Source of the DNA: Haliea sp040221975
GTDB lineage: Bacteria; Pseudomonadota; Gammaproteobacteria; Pseudomonadales; Halieaceae
Assembly (NCBI GenBank): GCA_040221975.1
Contig: JAVJWR010000007.1
Span: forward strand, 62,001-126,000
Direction of reading: 5' to 3'
DNA: 64,000 nucleotides
The notes below the pieces were generated by a model. That model did not search any database. It worked only from the letters and a program-made list of their open reading frames with translations, and was not told the origin of the DNA. How positions within the stretch are numbered: the stretch's first letter is position 1; each line of letters starts with the position of its first letter. The position numbers and the translations under genes were made by a program. Below are positions 15,687 through 24,991 of the stretch, piece after piece.

Positions 15687-16850
15687 TCAGCCCGCCCAGA
15701 CCCGGCGGTACAGCCCCTCGATATCCGCCGCGTCGGGAATGCGCGGGTTGTTGCCCGGCGAACCCGACGCCAGCGCCTGTTGCGCCATCGCCCCCAGGGC
15801 CCCAAACCAGTCGTCCTCGGCTATTCCCCACGCCCCGGGGCCGGGCACCTGCAGATCGGCCGTCAACTGCCGCAAACCGGCGACCAGCTTGTCCAGCGCC
15901 AGCGCGTCGCTGTCACCCGCGGCCGCCATGTCCATGGCGCGGGCACAGCGGGCATAGCGTTCCGGGGCGTGTGCCACCGACCAGGCGGTGACCTCGGCCA
16001 GCAACATGGCGTTGCTGAGCCCGTGGGGCACATGGAACAGGGCGCCGATGGGCCGGCTCATGCCGTGGATCAAGGTCACCGAGGCGTTGGCGAAGGCGAT
16101 CCCGCCCTGGGTGGCCGCCAGCATCATTGCCTCCCGGGCCGCACGGTTGTCCGGCTCGGCCCACGCAGTGCGGATATGCTTGCTGATGCTCTGCATGGCG
16201 GCGAGGGCAATGCTGTCGGTGAAGGGGTTGGCCCTGCGGCTGACATAGGCTTCGATGGCGTGACAGAGGCTGTCCAGGCCGGTGTCCGCGGTCAGCCGGG
16301 GCGGCATGCTCAGGGTCAGCTCAAAGTCCACCAGTGCCGCCAGGGGCACCAGCCCCAGGCCCATGCAGAGCATTTTTTCCTGGTTCGCGGTATCGGTGAT
16401 GACCGCGGCGCGGGTTACCTCGGCACCGGTGCCGGCAGTGGTCGGAATGGCGATGACGGGGAGACCACTGGCCACGCTGGCGGGCATCTTGTAGTCGCGC
16501 ATCTCGCCGCCGTGCAGTGCCAGCACCGATACCGCCTTGGCGGTATCCAGGGAACTGCCGCCGCCCAGCGCCACCAGGCAGTCGTAGTCACCGCCATGCA
16601 GCACCTGCAGGCAGGCGGCGACGCTGTCAGTGGTGGGGTCGGGCACACAGTCAGCAAACATCCCACAGGAGACCCCCGCTGCCGCCAGTGGCGCCAGCAG
16701 GCGCTCGCTGAAGCCCTGCTGTATCAGAAAGGGATCGGTGACCAGCAGGGGCCGCGCCAGTCCCAGTTCCCGCAGTGTCGCCACCAGGGTCTGGCTGGCA
16801 CCGGCGCCGATGCGGAGGATCCTCGGCAGCTGTATCGCCGCGGCCGACAT
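15687..16850 (-). CDS. Iron-dependent (group III) alcohol dehydrogenase
   Basis: A 387-residue Fe-ADH. The NAD-binding motif GGGSSLDTAKA lies near residue 98, AIPTTAGTGAEVT follows, and the metal ligands sit in DTGLDSLCHAIEAYVS and HVPHGLSNAML. Such enzymes interconvert alcohols and aldehydes or ketones with NAD; related ErcA of Pseudomonas is tied to regulation of ethanol oxidation, but that role is not demonstrated here. The start at 16850 lies five bases after the FKBP stop, implying cotranscription with it. A longer upstream frame overlaps the FKBP gene and is rejected. Confidence 0.9.
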   Translation of the reverse strand: MSAAAIQLPRILRIGAGASQTLVATLRELGLARPLLVTDPFLIQQGFSERLLAPLAAAGVSCGMFADCVPDPTTDSVAACLQVLHGGDYDCLVALGGGSSLDTAKAVSVLALHGGEMRDYKMPASVASGLPVIAIPTTAGTGAEVTRAAVITDTANQEKMLCMGLGLVPLAALVDFELTLSMPPRLTADTGLDSLCHAIEAYVSRRANPFTDSIALAAMQSISKHIRTAWAEPDNRAAREAMMLAATQGGIAFANASVTLIHGMSRPIGALFHVPHGLSNAMLLAEVTAWSVAHAPERYARCARAMDMAAAGDSDALALDKLVAGLRQLTADLQVPGPGAWGIAEDDWFGALGAMAQQALASGSPGNNPRIPDAADIEGLYRRVWAG

Positions 16851-16855
16851 CCGCG

Positions 16856-17488
16856 TCAATCCCTGATTTCCAGCAGATGGATCTCGAATACCAGTGGCGT
16901 ATTGGGTGGAATACTGTCTCCCGCACCCTGCTCGCCGTAGGCCAGGGCCGGTGGGCAGGTAATGCGCCACTTGTCGCCGATGCCCATCAGCTGCAGGGCC
17001 TCGGTCCAGCCAGGTATGACCTGGTGAATGCCGAACTGGGCAGGCTCACCGCGCTGCACCGAACTGTCAAAGACAGTGCCGTCGACAAAGGTGCCGTGAT
17101 AATGCGTCACCACGGTACTGCGCGGACCGGGGCTGGCGCCGCCGCCGGCTTCCAGCACCTCGTACTGCAGGCCGCTGGTGGTGGTGGTCACTTCGGGCCG
17201 GGCAGCATTGGCCGCCAGGAACTTCTCCGCCAGCTGCTGCTGCTGAACGGCCAGGGCGCTGGCCGCAGCCTGCTGCCTGGCCTTGATCACATCGTAGCTG
17301 GGATTCAACTCGCCGTCGGCCAGCAGGGACTGTTGCTGCTGGTACCAGTGCTGCATGCCGGCGATGACCGCCTGCAGGTCGAGCCCGTCGAATCGGTTGC
17401 GCAACAACTGGTCGCCGAACTGCAGGCCAAAACCGTAACTGACTTTCTGCTCATCGGTGGCCAGTTCCACCTCGGGGAGTAACGCCAT
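16856..17488 (-). CDS. FKBP-type peptidyl-prolyl isomerase (FklB/Mip-like)
   Basis: A 210-residue FKBP with the helical dimerisation domain (residues 1-100; KVSYGFGLQFGDQLL) and the C-terminal FK506-binding domain (about 115-208; VVTHYHGTFVDGTVFDSS, QVIPGWTEALQLMGIGDKW, LAYGEQGAG). It catalyses cis-trans isomerisation of prolyl bonds and acts as a chaperone. There is no signal peptide, so it resembles cytoplasmic FklB (206 residues) more than periplasmic FkpA or Mip. It is the first gene of a pair with the Fe-alcohol dehydrogenase. Confidence 0.9.
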   Translation of the reverse strand: MALLPEVELATDEQKVSYGFGLQFGDQLLRNRFDGLDLQAVIAGMQHWYQQQQSLLADGELNPSYDVIKARQQAAASALAVQQQQLAEKFLAANAARPEVTTTTSGLQYEVLEAGGGASPGPRSTVVTHYHGTFVDGTVFDSSVQRGEPAQFGIHQVIPGWTEALQLMGIGDKWRITCPPALAYGEQGAGDSIPPNTPLVFEIHLLEIRD

Positions 17489-17567
17489 GAATACCGTCCA
17501 TATGCGGCTTGGGGGGAGATCCGCAGCTTAACATAGTCGCCCACAGGATGCCGCCGACGCGCCCTGC

Positions 17568-18143
17568 TCAGTGCTCCTGTCGAACCTTGTGGCGTTGATA
17601 GCGGGCGGCCGTCATTTCCGTGTGCCAGATGGCAAACGTGCCGGAATCGAGGTCGTCATAGGCCTGGATGATGGCGTCGTTCACCTCGGGATAGGCGACC
17701 TCGTCCCAGGGGCATTCCTCGCGGGAAAAGTAGCGACAGGCCAGGGATTCGCTGCCGGCAAAAGTGTCCTCAGTGGCGACGCGGGCGCGAAAGGCCACGT
17801 AGATCTGGTTGATGAAGGTGATCGTGCCCATCATGTAGAACTCAAGCTCCGCGGGCGGCAGCACCACGCCCGCCTCTTCCCGCAGTTCGCGGGCGGCGCC
17901 CTCTGCCAGGGTTTCGCCCAGCTCCATGAAGCCGCCCGGGATCGCCCAGGCTCCCTGCTTCGGAGGCAGCGCGCGCTGCACCCACAGCAGGCGCTTGCCG
18001 CAGGCGATAAAGGTGGTCAGCACAATCATGGGGTGGTCGTGGTGCAGGCGGCCGCAACCCGTGCAGCGCCAGTGATTGCGCAGCTCGCCGCCGACCCGGT
18101 TGCGCGCCAGGACGGCGCCACATTGCGGACAATAACGGGTCAT
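17568..18143 (-). CDS. Nudix hydrolase with N-terminal zinc ribbon
   Basis: A 191-residue Nudix hydrolase. The N terminus has a zinc ribbon (CPQC at residue 5 and CTGC near 27), then the Nudix box GGFMELGETLAEGAARELREEAG (cited in part) with the catalytic REAxxEE pattern as RELREEAG. The layout resembles the NudC/NADH pyrophosphatase relatives, but the NudC-specific SQPWPFPxS tail is absent, so the substrate is unclear. ATG at 18143 has GGTGAGGA upstream and starts just before the ribbon; two longer starts lack binding sites. Confidence 0.85.
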   Translation of the reverse strand: MTRYCPQCGAVLARNRVGGELRNHWRCTGCGRLHHDHPMIVLTTFIACGKRLLWVQRALPPKQGAWAIPGGFMELGETLAEGAARELREEAGVVLPPAELEFYMMGTITFINQIYVAFRARVATEDTFAGSESLACRYFSREECPWDEVAYPEVNDAIIQAYDDLDSGTFAIWHTEMTAARYQRHKVRQEH

Positions 18144-18265
18144 CGGCTTGCTGTCCTCACCTTCGCGGAACGCCTGTTGGATCATGGAGAGAGCAAAAAT
18201 AGCACTTTGCCCCGGGAAAAGCATTGGCACTACACTGACGCTTCTTTATCTCAAGGAACACACCC

Positions 18266-19549
18266 GTGCAAAGCGATCCCCAGGTGCAGCTGCTGCTGAC
18301 CGGCAACGAAATCATGAGCGGTGATACCGTCGACTCCAATTCCGCGATGATCGCCCTGCGCCTGGCCGAGATTGGCCTCGGCGTCTACCGCAAGGTCACT
18401 GTGGGCGACAACAGCGAGCTGCTGCGCACAGAGCTGCTGGCCATGGCCGGGCAGGCAGATACCGTCATCATCAATGGCGGCCTCGGCCCCACCGTGGACG
18501 ACCTGACGGCCGAAATACTGGCGGCAGCGGCCGGTGTGGAGCTGACCGAACACCCCGAGGCCCTGGCCCATCTGCAGGACTGGTGCGCACGCCGCAACCT
18601 GCCGCTGAATGCCGCCAATCGCAAGCAGGCCCTGTTGCCAGCGGGCGCCCGTGTCATCCCCAACCCGATCGGCAGTGCCGTGGGCTTCGAGCTGAACCTC
18701 GGACGTTGCCGCGTAATCTGCACCCCGGGCGTACCGGGTGAGCTGCGGCGCATGCTGGACGGCATCATCGACGACCTGGGCCGTTCCCTGGCACGGCCCA
18801 CGCAGCGCCATATCCTGCGCCTGCAGACCTTTGGCCTGGGAGAGTCCACGGCGCAACAGATGATCAGCGATGCCCTGCCGAACTGGCCCCCGGCGGTGGA
18901 ACTGGGTTTCCGCGCCGGCGCGCCGCAAATGGAGATCAAGCTGGCAGTGACAGACGCCGCCGACCTGCCGCTGCGGACCCAGTGTGAGCAGCAGTTGCGG
19001 GAGCTGTTCGGCGACCACATCATCGGCGAGGGCGATAGCCAACTGGCCGGGCGCGTACTGGAATTGCTGCAGGCACAGGGCAGGACCCTCACCACTGCCG
19101 AGTCGTGTACTGGCGGCCTCATTGCCAGCATGCTGACCCGCATTCCCGGCTCGTCAGCAGCTTTTCACGCCGGCTTCGTCACCTATGCCGACGACATCAA
19201 GACCGCGGTCCTGGGGGTGCGCGCGGAGACCCTGGCGGCACAAGGCGCGGTCAGCGAAGAAGTGGTCCGGGAAATGGCCCTGGGAGCCCTGCAGCGGTCC
19301 CGGGCGGACTACGCCATCGCCGTATCCGGGATCGCCGGACCCGACGGCGGCAGCGCCGACAAGCCGGTGGGCACGGTGTGGCTGGCCTGGGGCAGCGCCG
19401 ACCGGCTGCAGACGGCCTGCCTGCTGTGGCCGGTGGAGCGCGGCCTGTTCCAGACCATGGTTGCCGCCACTGGCCTGGACCTGATCCGCCGGCACCTGCT
19501 CGGCATTGCCAGCGAACCGCGCTATGTCAGCCAGCGCCGGACGCGCTGA
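18266..19549 (+). CDS. cinA: CinA-family protein (ADP-ribose pyrophosphatase / NMN amidohydrolase)
   Basis: A 427-residue two-domain CinA. The N-terminal molybdopterin-binding-like (COG1058) domain has LLTGNEIMSGDTVDSNS and GGLGPTVDDLTAE; the C-terminal PncC-like amidase domain (about 265-420) has TTAESCTGGLIASMLTRIPGSS and VSGIAGPDGGS. The C-terminal domain deamidates nicotinamide mononucleotide in NAD recycling; the N domain can act as ADP-ribose pyrophosphatase. A GTG start at 18266 follows AAGGA. The gene ends against the convergent lipocalin-like gene with no gap. Confidence 0.92.
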   Translation: MQSDPQVQLLLTGNEIMSGDTVDSNSAMIALRLAEIGLGVYRKVTVGDNSELLRTELLAMAGQADTVIINGGLGPTVDDLTAEILAAAAGVELTEHPEALAHLQDWCARRNLPLNAANRKQALLPAGARVIPNPIGSAVGFELNLGRCRVICTPGVPGELRRMLDGIIDDLGRSLARPTQRHILRLQTFGLGESTAQQMISDALPNWPPAVELGFRAGAPQMEIKLAVTDAADLPLRTQCEQQLRELFGDHIIGEGDSQLAGRVLELLQAQGRTLTTAESCTGGLIASMLTRIPGSSAAFHAGFVTYADDIKTAVLGVRAETLAAQGAVSEEVVREMALGALQRSRADYAIAVSGIAGPDGGSADKPVGTVWLAWGSADRLQTACLLWPVERGLFQTMVAATGLDLIRRHLLGIASEPRYVSQRRTR

Positions 19550-20005
19550 TCAACCCGCGCCGGGACTGGTCGCCGGCGCCCGGTGCCAGACCAGGGTGTG
19601 GAAGCGTGTTACCCCGCGCACCTCGTCCTTGCCACTCAATACCAGCGTCTGGCCATCCAGCTCGGCGTGCCGCAGCTGCTCGGTACCGGGAAAGTTCGGA
19701 TTCAGGCTCTGGGTCACGTAGTGCACCACATCGCCATTGATCACCCGGTAGCGGCCGGCGTAATGGAAGTAGCTGCTGTAGGCGCTGGCCTTGACCGCAT
19801 CCGGCATCTTGCGGGGGCTTTCGTCTTCCGGCAACCGGGCCCGGTCATGCCGGCAGATGGACGCGCTCATCCAGCCATCTTCGCTGTAGAGCAGCAGGCC
19901 GCGCGGGTCCTCGCCGAAGGGGTTGCTGATGTCATCGCGGCCGGCAAAGCCGATGGACCAGGACTCAAGTTGCCAGGTCCCCACCAGTTGCTGTTGTTCA
20001 ATCAT
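19550..20005 (-). CDS. Lipocalin-like domain protein
   Basis: A 151-residue protein of the lipocalin-like family common in proteobacteria and fungi: LVGTWQLESW near the N terminus, GLLLYSEDGWMSASI, YFHYAGRYRV and a run of strands to the end. The fold is expected to bind small hydrophobic ligands; no reaction is known. ATG at 20005 starts five residues before the domain; no signal peptide is present. PdxH lies 34 bases upstream on the same strand, so cotranscription is possible. Confidence 0.78.
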   Translation of the reverse strand: MIEQQQLVGTWQLESWSIGFAGRDDISNPFGEDPRGLLLYSEDGWMSASICRHDRARLPEDESPRKMPDAVKASAYSSYFHYAGRYRVINGDVVHYVTQSLNPNFPGTEQLRHAELDGQTLVLSGKDEVRGVTRFHTLVWHRAPATSPGAG

Positions 20006-20039
20006 CTCGTTGCCTTGCTCCTGTGTCTGAATTCCCGGT

Positions 20040-20678
20040 CTACGGTTGCAGGCGCTCAATACGCCAGCCGTCAGCATCTTCCCGATAATAGCGGAATCGA
20101 TCGTGCAGCCGATGGGCCCCACCCTGCCAGAACTCCACGCGCTCGGGCAGTACCCGGTAACCGCCCCAGAAATCCGGAACCGGCACCTCGCCGCGGGCGA
20201 ACTTCTCTTTCAGGGAGTTCATCTGTGCCTCCAGCAGGGAGCGGGCGGAAATCGGCCGGCTCTGCCTTGATGCCCAGGCGGCAAGCTGGCTCTCCCGTGG
20301 CCGGCTGAGAAAATAGCGCGCAGACTCTGCCTTCGACATGCGCTCGGCGCGACCGGCGACAATGACCTGTCGCTCCAGCATGTTCCAGGGAAATAACAGA
20401 GACACCATGGGATTGTGGGCGATGGCACGGGCCTTGCCACTGCTGAAATTGGTGTAGAAGACGAAGCCGCGGGTGGAGACGCCCTTGAGCAGGACGATGC
20501 GCTGCCAGGGGCAGCCGGTTTCATCGGCGGTCGCCAGCACCATGGCCGTGGGGTCGCTGATCTCGCCGCTCACCGCCTGTTGCAGCCAGCGCTCGAACTG
20601 TTCGATCGGGCAATCCGCGAGCATATCCCGATCCAGCCCGCCGGCCAAGTATTCGCGCCTGAATTCCTCGTAGTTCAC
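20040..20678 (-). CDS. pdxH: Pyridoxine/pyridoxamine 5'-phosphate oxidase
   Basis: A 212-residue PNPOx that makes pyridoxal 5'-phosphate using FMN and oxygen. It carries YEEFRREYLAGGLDR, PTAMVLATAD, RIVLLKGVSTRGFVFYTNF, the substrate/FMN segment ASRQSRPISAR and the C-terminal WGGYRVLPERVEFWQGGAHRLHDRFRY (cited in part), which is the PdxH signature. A GTG start at 20678 with GGGAAACC upstream gives the usual family length (about 215 residues). An upstream extension in frame is not supported. Confidence 0.95.
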   Translation of the reverse strand: MNYEEFRREYLAGGLDRDMLADCPIEQFERWLQQAVSGEISDPTAMVLATADETGCPWQRIVLLKGVSTRGFVFYTNFSSGKARAIAHNPMVSLLFPWNMLERQVIVAGRAERMSKAESARYFLSRPRESQLAAWASRQSRPISARSLLEAQMNSLKEKFARGEVPVPDFWGGYRVLPERVEFWQGGAHRLHDRFRYYREDADGWRIERLQP

Positions 20679-20706
20679 AACGGTTTCCCTGTGTTGACGG
20701 CGGGCA

Positions 20707-21012
20707 TTATAGATCATCCCGGGTGCTGGGAAAGACGGGCGCCCTGCGGGCCATCGCGGGAATCTGCGGAAAGGGGAAGAATGACCGCCAGTCCTCGCCC
20801 AGGTCATCCTCCAGCGAATGACCGAACGCTTCCCGGTAGCGGGACTCCAGCAGGGTCCGCAACTCCGTCTCGGTGGCAACGTCCACCAGCCGCGCCGCCT
20901 CCATGAGGCCCTCCAGCCGCAAACGCTGTCCCGGGGGAGCATCCAGCCCAGCGGCCAGCCGGGACAACAGGTCCACCAGCCGCTGGTCTATGTTCTCCAT
21001 CAGTTTGTGCAT
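20707..21012 (-). CDS. Hypothetical protein, 101 residues
   Basis: A small, acidic, largely helical protein (LMENIDQRLVDLLSRLAAGLD ... ATETELRTLLESRYREAFGH; cited in part) with no signal peptide or membrane helix. ATG at 21012 is preceded by GGGGGA. It lies 28 bases upstream of pdxH on the same strand and divergent from the gamma-glutamyltransferase gene. I do not recognise a family; codon use matches the neighbours, so it is likely real. Confidence 0.6.
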   Translation of the reverse strand: MHKLMENIDQRLVDLLSRLAAGLDAPPGQRLRLEGLMEAARLVDVATETELRTLLESRYREAFGHSLEDDLGEDWRSFFPFPQIPAMARRAPVFPSTRDDL

Positions 21013-21098
21013 ACCATCCCCCGTTCGCCAGACCCGGAGTATGCGTTGCCGGGCAAAACAGTTAAAGTCGGGCTTTGGCCACAAGGAATCCTGCCACC

Positions 21099-22841
21099 GT
21101 GAGATTGTCGCGTCACCTCACCACCTTTTTCTTCCTCTGCCTGGCGTTTGCCCCCGGCACCAGTGCCCGGGAAACCCCCGCCGCCGAGACACCCATCATC
21201 GACTTCGGCAGCAGGTTCCTGCCGGTGGTGGCTCGCCAGGGCATGGTGGTCGGGCCGGAGCGGTTGGCGGCGGAAATCGGCCGCGAGATCCTGGAACAGG
21301 GTGGCAACGCGGTGGATGCCGCTGTCGCCACCGGTTTTGCCCTGGCTGTCAGCTATCCGCGCGCAGGCAACCTCGGCGGCGGCGGCTTCATGCTGGTGCA
21401 CCTGGCCGAGGACAACCGGCAGACGCTGATCGACTACCGCGAAACCGCCCCTGCCAGTGCCGGGCGCGACCTGTTCCTCAACGAGGCCGGCGAGGTGGAC
21501 CGCGAGCGCACCTACTTCAGCCACCAGGCGGCGGGCGTTCCGGGCACCGTTGCCGGCCTGGTACTGGCCCAGGCACGCTACGGCACCCTGCCCCTGACGC
21601 AGGTAATGGCTCCCGCCATCGCCCTGGCCGAAGACGGCCTGCCGGTATCCTTCGCCCTCAACCTGGAGATCAGCGCCCGGGCCGAACGCCTGGCAATGAA
21701 CCCGGAGGCGCGCAGGCTGTTCCTGACCCCGGAGGGAGCAGCCCCCGAAGTCGGCACCACCTGGCGCCAGCCGCAACTCGCCTGGACTTTGCGCCAGATC
21801 GCCGAGCACGGTCACGAGGGCTTCTACGAGGGCGCAGTCGCCGCCCGCCTGGTCGCGGAAATGGAGGCCGGCAAAGGCCTGATCACCGCGGACGACCTCG
21901 CAGGCTACCGGGCCCTGGAGCGGGCGCCGGTGCGCGGCAGCTTCCGGGGTGTCGAGCTTGTCTCCACGCCGCCGCCCTCTTCCGGCGGCGTGCACATTAT
22001 CCAGATGCTGAACATCCTCGAAGACTTCGACCTGGCGGCGATGGGGCACAACAGCGCCGCCTATATCCATCATCTGGCGGAATCGATGAAACTGGCCTAC
22101 GCCGATCGCAGCGAGTACCTGGCAGACCCCGACTTCGAGCCGGTACCGGTGGCGAAGCTGATCGACAAGGACTACGCTGCCCGCCAGCGGACCCTGATCG
22201 ATCCCACCCGCGCCACCCCCTCGGCGATGGTTGCCCCCGGCAGGATGCTGGTGGACGAGAGCCATGACACTACCCATTACACTGTCGCCGACCGCTTCGG
22301 CAACGTGGTGAGCAACACCTATACCCTGAACTTCAGCTTCGGCTCCCACATCGCCGTGCCCGGAACCGGAATGTTGCTGAACAATGAGATGGCGGACTTC
22401 GCCGCCAACCCCGGCCAGCCCAATGCCTTCGGCCTGGTGGAGAGTGAGGCCAACAGGATAGAGGGCGGCAAACGACCGCTGTCATCGATGAGCCCCACCA
22501 TGGTATTCCGGGACGGCAAGCCCTGGCTGGCCACCGGCAGCCCCGGGGGCAGCCTGATCATCACCGCGGTGTTGCAGACCGTGCTCAATGCCACTGCCTT
22601 CGACATGAACATCGCCACCGCGGCCGCCGAAGCACGGGTGCACCACCAATGGCAACCGGACAAGCTGGTGGTCGAGCAGGGCATCAGCCCGGACACCCTG
22701 CGGCTGCTGCAGGGCATGGGCCACAACGTGGACGTGGCGCCGCGCACCCTGGGCCGTACCCAGTCGATCATGCTGGAGCGCGGCTACCTGCTCGGCGCCA
22801 CCGATACCCGCAGGCCCGGTGGCCATGTCGCGGCGTACTAG
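21099..22841 (+). CDS. ggt: Periplasmic gamma-glutamyltransferase
   Basis: A 580-residue gamma-glutamyltranspeptidase. It has a signal peptide (RLSRHLTTFFFLCLAFAPGTSA), the N-terminal region ILEQGGNAVDAAVATGFAL and GGGGFML, and the autocleavage site with the nucleophilic threonine in DTTHYTVADRFGN, which splits the precursor into large and small subunits. Downstream RPLSSMSPTMV and TGSPGGS are the substrate-binding loops. It hydrolyses glutathione and other gamma-glutamyl compounds in the periplasm. GTG at 21099 is preferred over TTG at 21075 because it places the signal peptide at the N terminus with AAGGA eleven bases upstream. Confidence 0.94.
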   Translation: MRLSRHLTTFFFLCLAFAPGTSARETPAAETPIIDFGSRFLPVVARQGMVVGPERLAAEIGREILEQGGNAVDAAVATGFALAVSYPRAGNLGGGGFMLVHLAEDNRQTLIDYRETAPASAGRDLFLNEAGEVDRERTYFSHQAAGVPGTVAGLVLAQARYGTLPLTQVMAPAIALAEDGLPVSFALNLEISARAERLAMNPEARRLFLTPEGAAPEVGTTWRQPQLAWTLRQIAEHGHEGFYEGAVAARLVAEMEAGKGLITADDLAGYRALERAPVRGSFRGVELVSTPPPSSGGVHIIQMLNILEDFDLAAMGHNSAAYIHHLAESMKLAYADRSEYLADPDFEPVPVAKLIDKDYAARQRTLIDPTRATPSAMVAPGRMLVDESHDTTHYTVADRFGNVVSNTYTLNFSFGSHIAVPGTGMLLNNEMADFAANPGQPNAFGLVESEANRIEGGKRPLSSMSPTMVFRDGKPWLATGSPGGSLIITAVLQTVLNATAFDMNIATAAAEARVHHQWQPDKLVVEQGISPDTLRLLQGMGHNVDVAPRTLGRTQSIMLERGYLLGATDTRRPGGHVAAY

Positions 22842-22860
22842 GGCGCTAACGGTTTGAGCA

Positions 22861-23670
22861 CTAGGGTCGCGGCAGCCTGACCTTGGCCGTCTGCCGGCTG
22901 ATTGCCACCAGCCGGCCCTCACTGTCCCAGTACTCGCCGTCTTCCTCCACCACGCCCTCGGTCAGGTGCCGCGAAAACAGCCGCGCCTGCAGGGGCCCCG
23001 GCGCCGGATGCGCGCGCACCTGCACCGTCAGCTCCACCGTCGGCACCCAGCCGACCAGGCCCACCACATCGAAGACCGGAGGCGGGAAGGCATCGGCAAA
23101 CATCAGCAGGGAAATCACGTCCGCATCGGCGCCGTCGACGTGTCGCACCCAGCCGCGGAATTCGCCGCGGCCACCGGGGGCTTCACCGCGAAACACCCCG
23201 GTGCCGTCCACGAAGCGGATATCCACTCGCTGCCGAAACTCCAGCTTGCTGTCACCACCGGCGACACAGTCTTCCCAGCCGGGGTAGACCGGGCGTGGCT
23301 CGGCGGACCAGACGGGGCCCTGTTGCTGCCCCAGATCCGTGTAGGCTGCGGTCACCTGCACCTTCAACTCCCCCTCCTGGTACAGCCTGGCCATGGCGTG
23401 GGTAGTATTGCGCCCCGCCCGCAACAACTCGACACGGCATTCAATCGGCCCCAGGGTGGTGGGTGCGAGGTAGAAGGCGTTGATCGCAAGCGGGTCCTTG
23501 TGCGGCAGCGCCTCTCTCAGGGCACGACCGGCAACTGCCAGCACATAGCCCCCGTTGGGGACTGCGCCGATCCTCCAGCCCGCGTGCAGCTCACCCAGCC
23601 AGAGGTCTTCGGCCTGGCGCCGGACGGCGGTTTCAACGGCAAACTGGCTGCTCTGGTCAGGCCGGGGCAT
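22861..23670 (-). CDS. Acyl-CoA thioesterase-like double-hotdog protein
   Basis: A 269-residue protein of the TesB-like/thioesterase-family double-hotdog group: the N-terminal repeat contains WRIGAVPNGGYVLAVAGRAL, and the second repeat DADVISLLMFADAFPPPVF and VPTVELTVQVRAHP. The predicted reaction is hydrolysis of a medium or branched acyl-CoA. GGAGGTG directly precedes the ATG at 23670; the longer in-frame extension reads back through the divergent promoter and is rejected. It converges with ggt. Confidence 0.85.
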   Translation of the reverse strand: MPRPDQSSQFAVETAVRRQAEDLWLGELHAGWRIGAVPNGGYVLAVAGRALREALPHKDPLAINAFYLAPTTLGPIECRVELLRAGRNTTHAMARLYQEGELKVQVTAAYTDLGQQQGPVWSAEPRPVYPGWEDCVAGGDSKLEFRQRVDIRFVDGTGVFRGEAPGGRGEFRGWVRHVDGADADVISLLMFADAFPPPVFDVVGLVGWVPTVELTVQVRAHPAPGPLQARLFSRHLTEGVVEEDGEYWDSEGRLVAISRQTAKVRLPRP

Positions 23671-23824
23671 GGCACCTCCACTGGACAATTCATGAACGAA
23701 AAACAGCACCGAAAACGGTGCCGGGCCGTATTTTGTGTGGGACTCCGGGAAATGTATATACTTGGGGGGAACTCGTCGCCAGACATCGGTACTCGCAAGC
23801 GCGAACGCGAGGGTGACATTTGCC
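23671..23824 (+). promoter_or_regulatory. Divergent promoter region of the 13-gene envelope cluster
   Basis: TTGTGT (23733-23738) and TATACT (23757-23762) with an 18-bp spacer form a candidate sigma-70 promoter 62 bases before the first gene of the cluster. A short hairpin GCACCG-AAAA-CGGTGC (23706-23721) lies just upstream. No other promoter-like interval is evident until 38029, because the following genes overlap or abut. Confidence 0.45.
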
Positions 23825-24991
23825 ATGAAAGCACTGCGATTAAAGACCCTGCTGCTCACCGGCTCATTGCTGGCAACGCCCCTGTTCGCGGACCAGCAGC
23901 ACCGGGAAGCCATCGCCCTGCTGGAGAGAGAGCACGGTGCCTACAGCCCGGCGCTGCCAGAGCGCCTCCTCAGTCTCGGCCTGTCCCTGCAACAGGAAGG
24001 ACATCACGCAGAAGCCGCTGCGGTCTTCAAGCGGGGCACCCACCTGGCGCGTGTCAGCAGCGGGCTCTACAGTACCGAGCAACTGCCCCTGCTGGAATCC
24101 GAGATAAGAAGCCTGCATGCGCTGGCGGACTATCGCGCCGTGGACGAGCGCCAGCGCTACCTGTACCGCGTCCAGGAGCGGGCCCTGCAGGATCCTGTAC
24201 AACGGGCGCCGGCGCTGCTGCAGCAGGCCGACTGGCAACGCCAGGCTTACCTGCTGAGGCTGGATGAGGAACCCGCGCAGCGCTTGCTACAGATGTGGGA
24301 GTTCAATCGCCTGGCTCTGAACGACATTCTGGCGGCGGAGGGAGAGACCTCCATCAAGCTGCTGCAGCCGCTGTACGGCATGTTGCAGGCACAGTACCTG
24401 GTCTCGGACCTGCAATGGCAGGATGGCCCCGGTTTCAGCACTGGTCAGGGCTTTCACGAGCAGTCCTCGCGGCCCCGCGTCGGCAGTTACCGCAAGGACA
24501 ATTACAACAAGGGGGTGGCCGTACTCAAAGCCATTTACGATCTGGAACGCATCCACAGTGAACGCGATCCCGCCGCCCCCGCCCGGGCCCTGACCATGCT
24601 CGGCGACTGGATGCTGTGGCACGGTGAACGGGAGGAGGCGGTGGCAATCTACCGCGAGGCGATCGGGGAACTTGCCGGCAATGCCGATGCCAAACCGGTA
24701 GCAGCGGAGCTGTTTGCGGATCCGGTGGCGTTGCCGTCCGTAGCAGGGCTGGATCAACACCCGCCACTGCCGGGCAGTGACGGTGGCGATATACTGCTGG
24801 AATTCGCGGTAACCGCCGACGGCAAGGTCACGGGGCTGAGCCGGGTGGACGAGAATGATGAAGCTGACGGATTCGCCAACCGGCTGATGCGCAAATTGCG
24901 CAAGACGCCTTTCCGACCCCGTTTTGACCTTGAAACCGGCGAGCCGGTGGACACTGAAAACCTTGTAGTGGCCTATGACAGCAAATCCTGA
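23825..24991 (+). CDS. Periplasmic TPR-like protein with TonB-C-like C terminus (cluster gene 1)
   Basis: A 388-residue exported protein. Residues 1-22 are a signal peptide (LKTLLLTGSLLATPLFA). Residues 25-180 look like TPR helices (LLSLGLSLQQEGHHAEAAAVF). The last 70 residues (GGDILLEFAVTADGKVTGL ... FRPRFDLETGEPV) resemble the TonB C-terminal domain, which binds outer-membrane partners, though no TonB-type N-terminal anchor exists. First gene of the long plus-strand cluster; gene 2 starts within its last 17 bases. A role in linking an inner-membrane motor to outer-membrane or peptidoglycan partners is inference. ATG at 23825 has GAGGGTGA upstream. Confidence 0.72.
   Translation: MKALRLKTLLLTGSLLATPLFADQQHREAIALLEREHGAYSPALPERLLSLGLSLQQEGHHAEAAAVFKRGTHLARVSSGLYSTEQLPLLESEIRSLHALADYRAVDERQRYLYRVQERALQDPVQRAPALLQQADWQRQAYLLRLDEEPAQRLLQMWEFNRLALNDILAAEGETSIKLLQPLYGMLQAQYLVSDLQWQDGPGFSTGQGFHEQSSRPRVGSYRKDNYNKGVAVLKAIYDLERIHSERDPAAPARALTMLGDWMLWHGEREEAVAIYREAIGELAGNADAKPVAAELFADPVALPSVAGLDQHPPLPGSDGGDILLEFAVTADGKVTGLSRVDENDEADGFANRLMRKLRKTPFRPRFDLETGEPVDTENLVVAYDSKS

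Noticed and set aside
15459..16940. 493-codon open frame on the plus strand
   Set aside because: Antisense to ParA and Fe-alcohol dehydrogenase genes, both of which have full catalytic motifs.
20873..22267. 464-codon open frame on the plus strand
   Set aside because: Arg/Pro-rich frame-shifted shadow of the gamma-glutamyltransferase gene.
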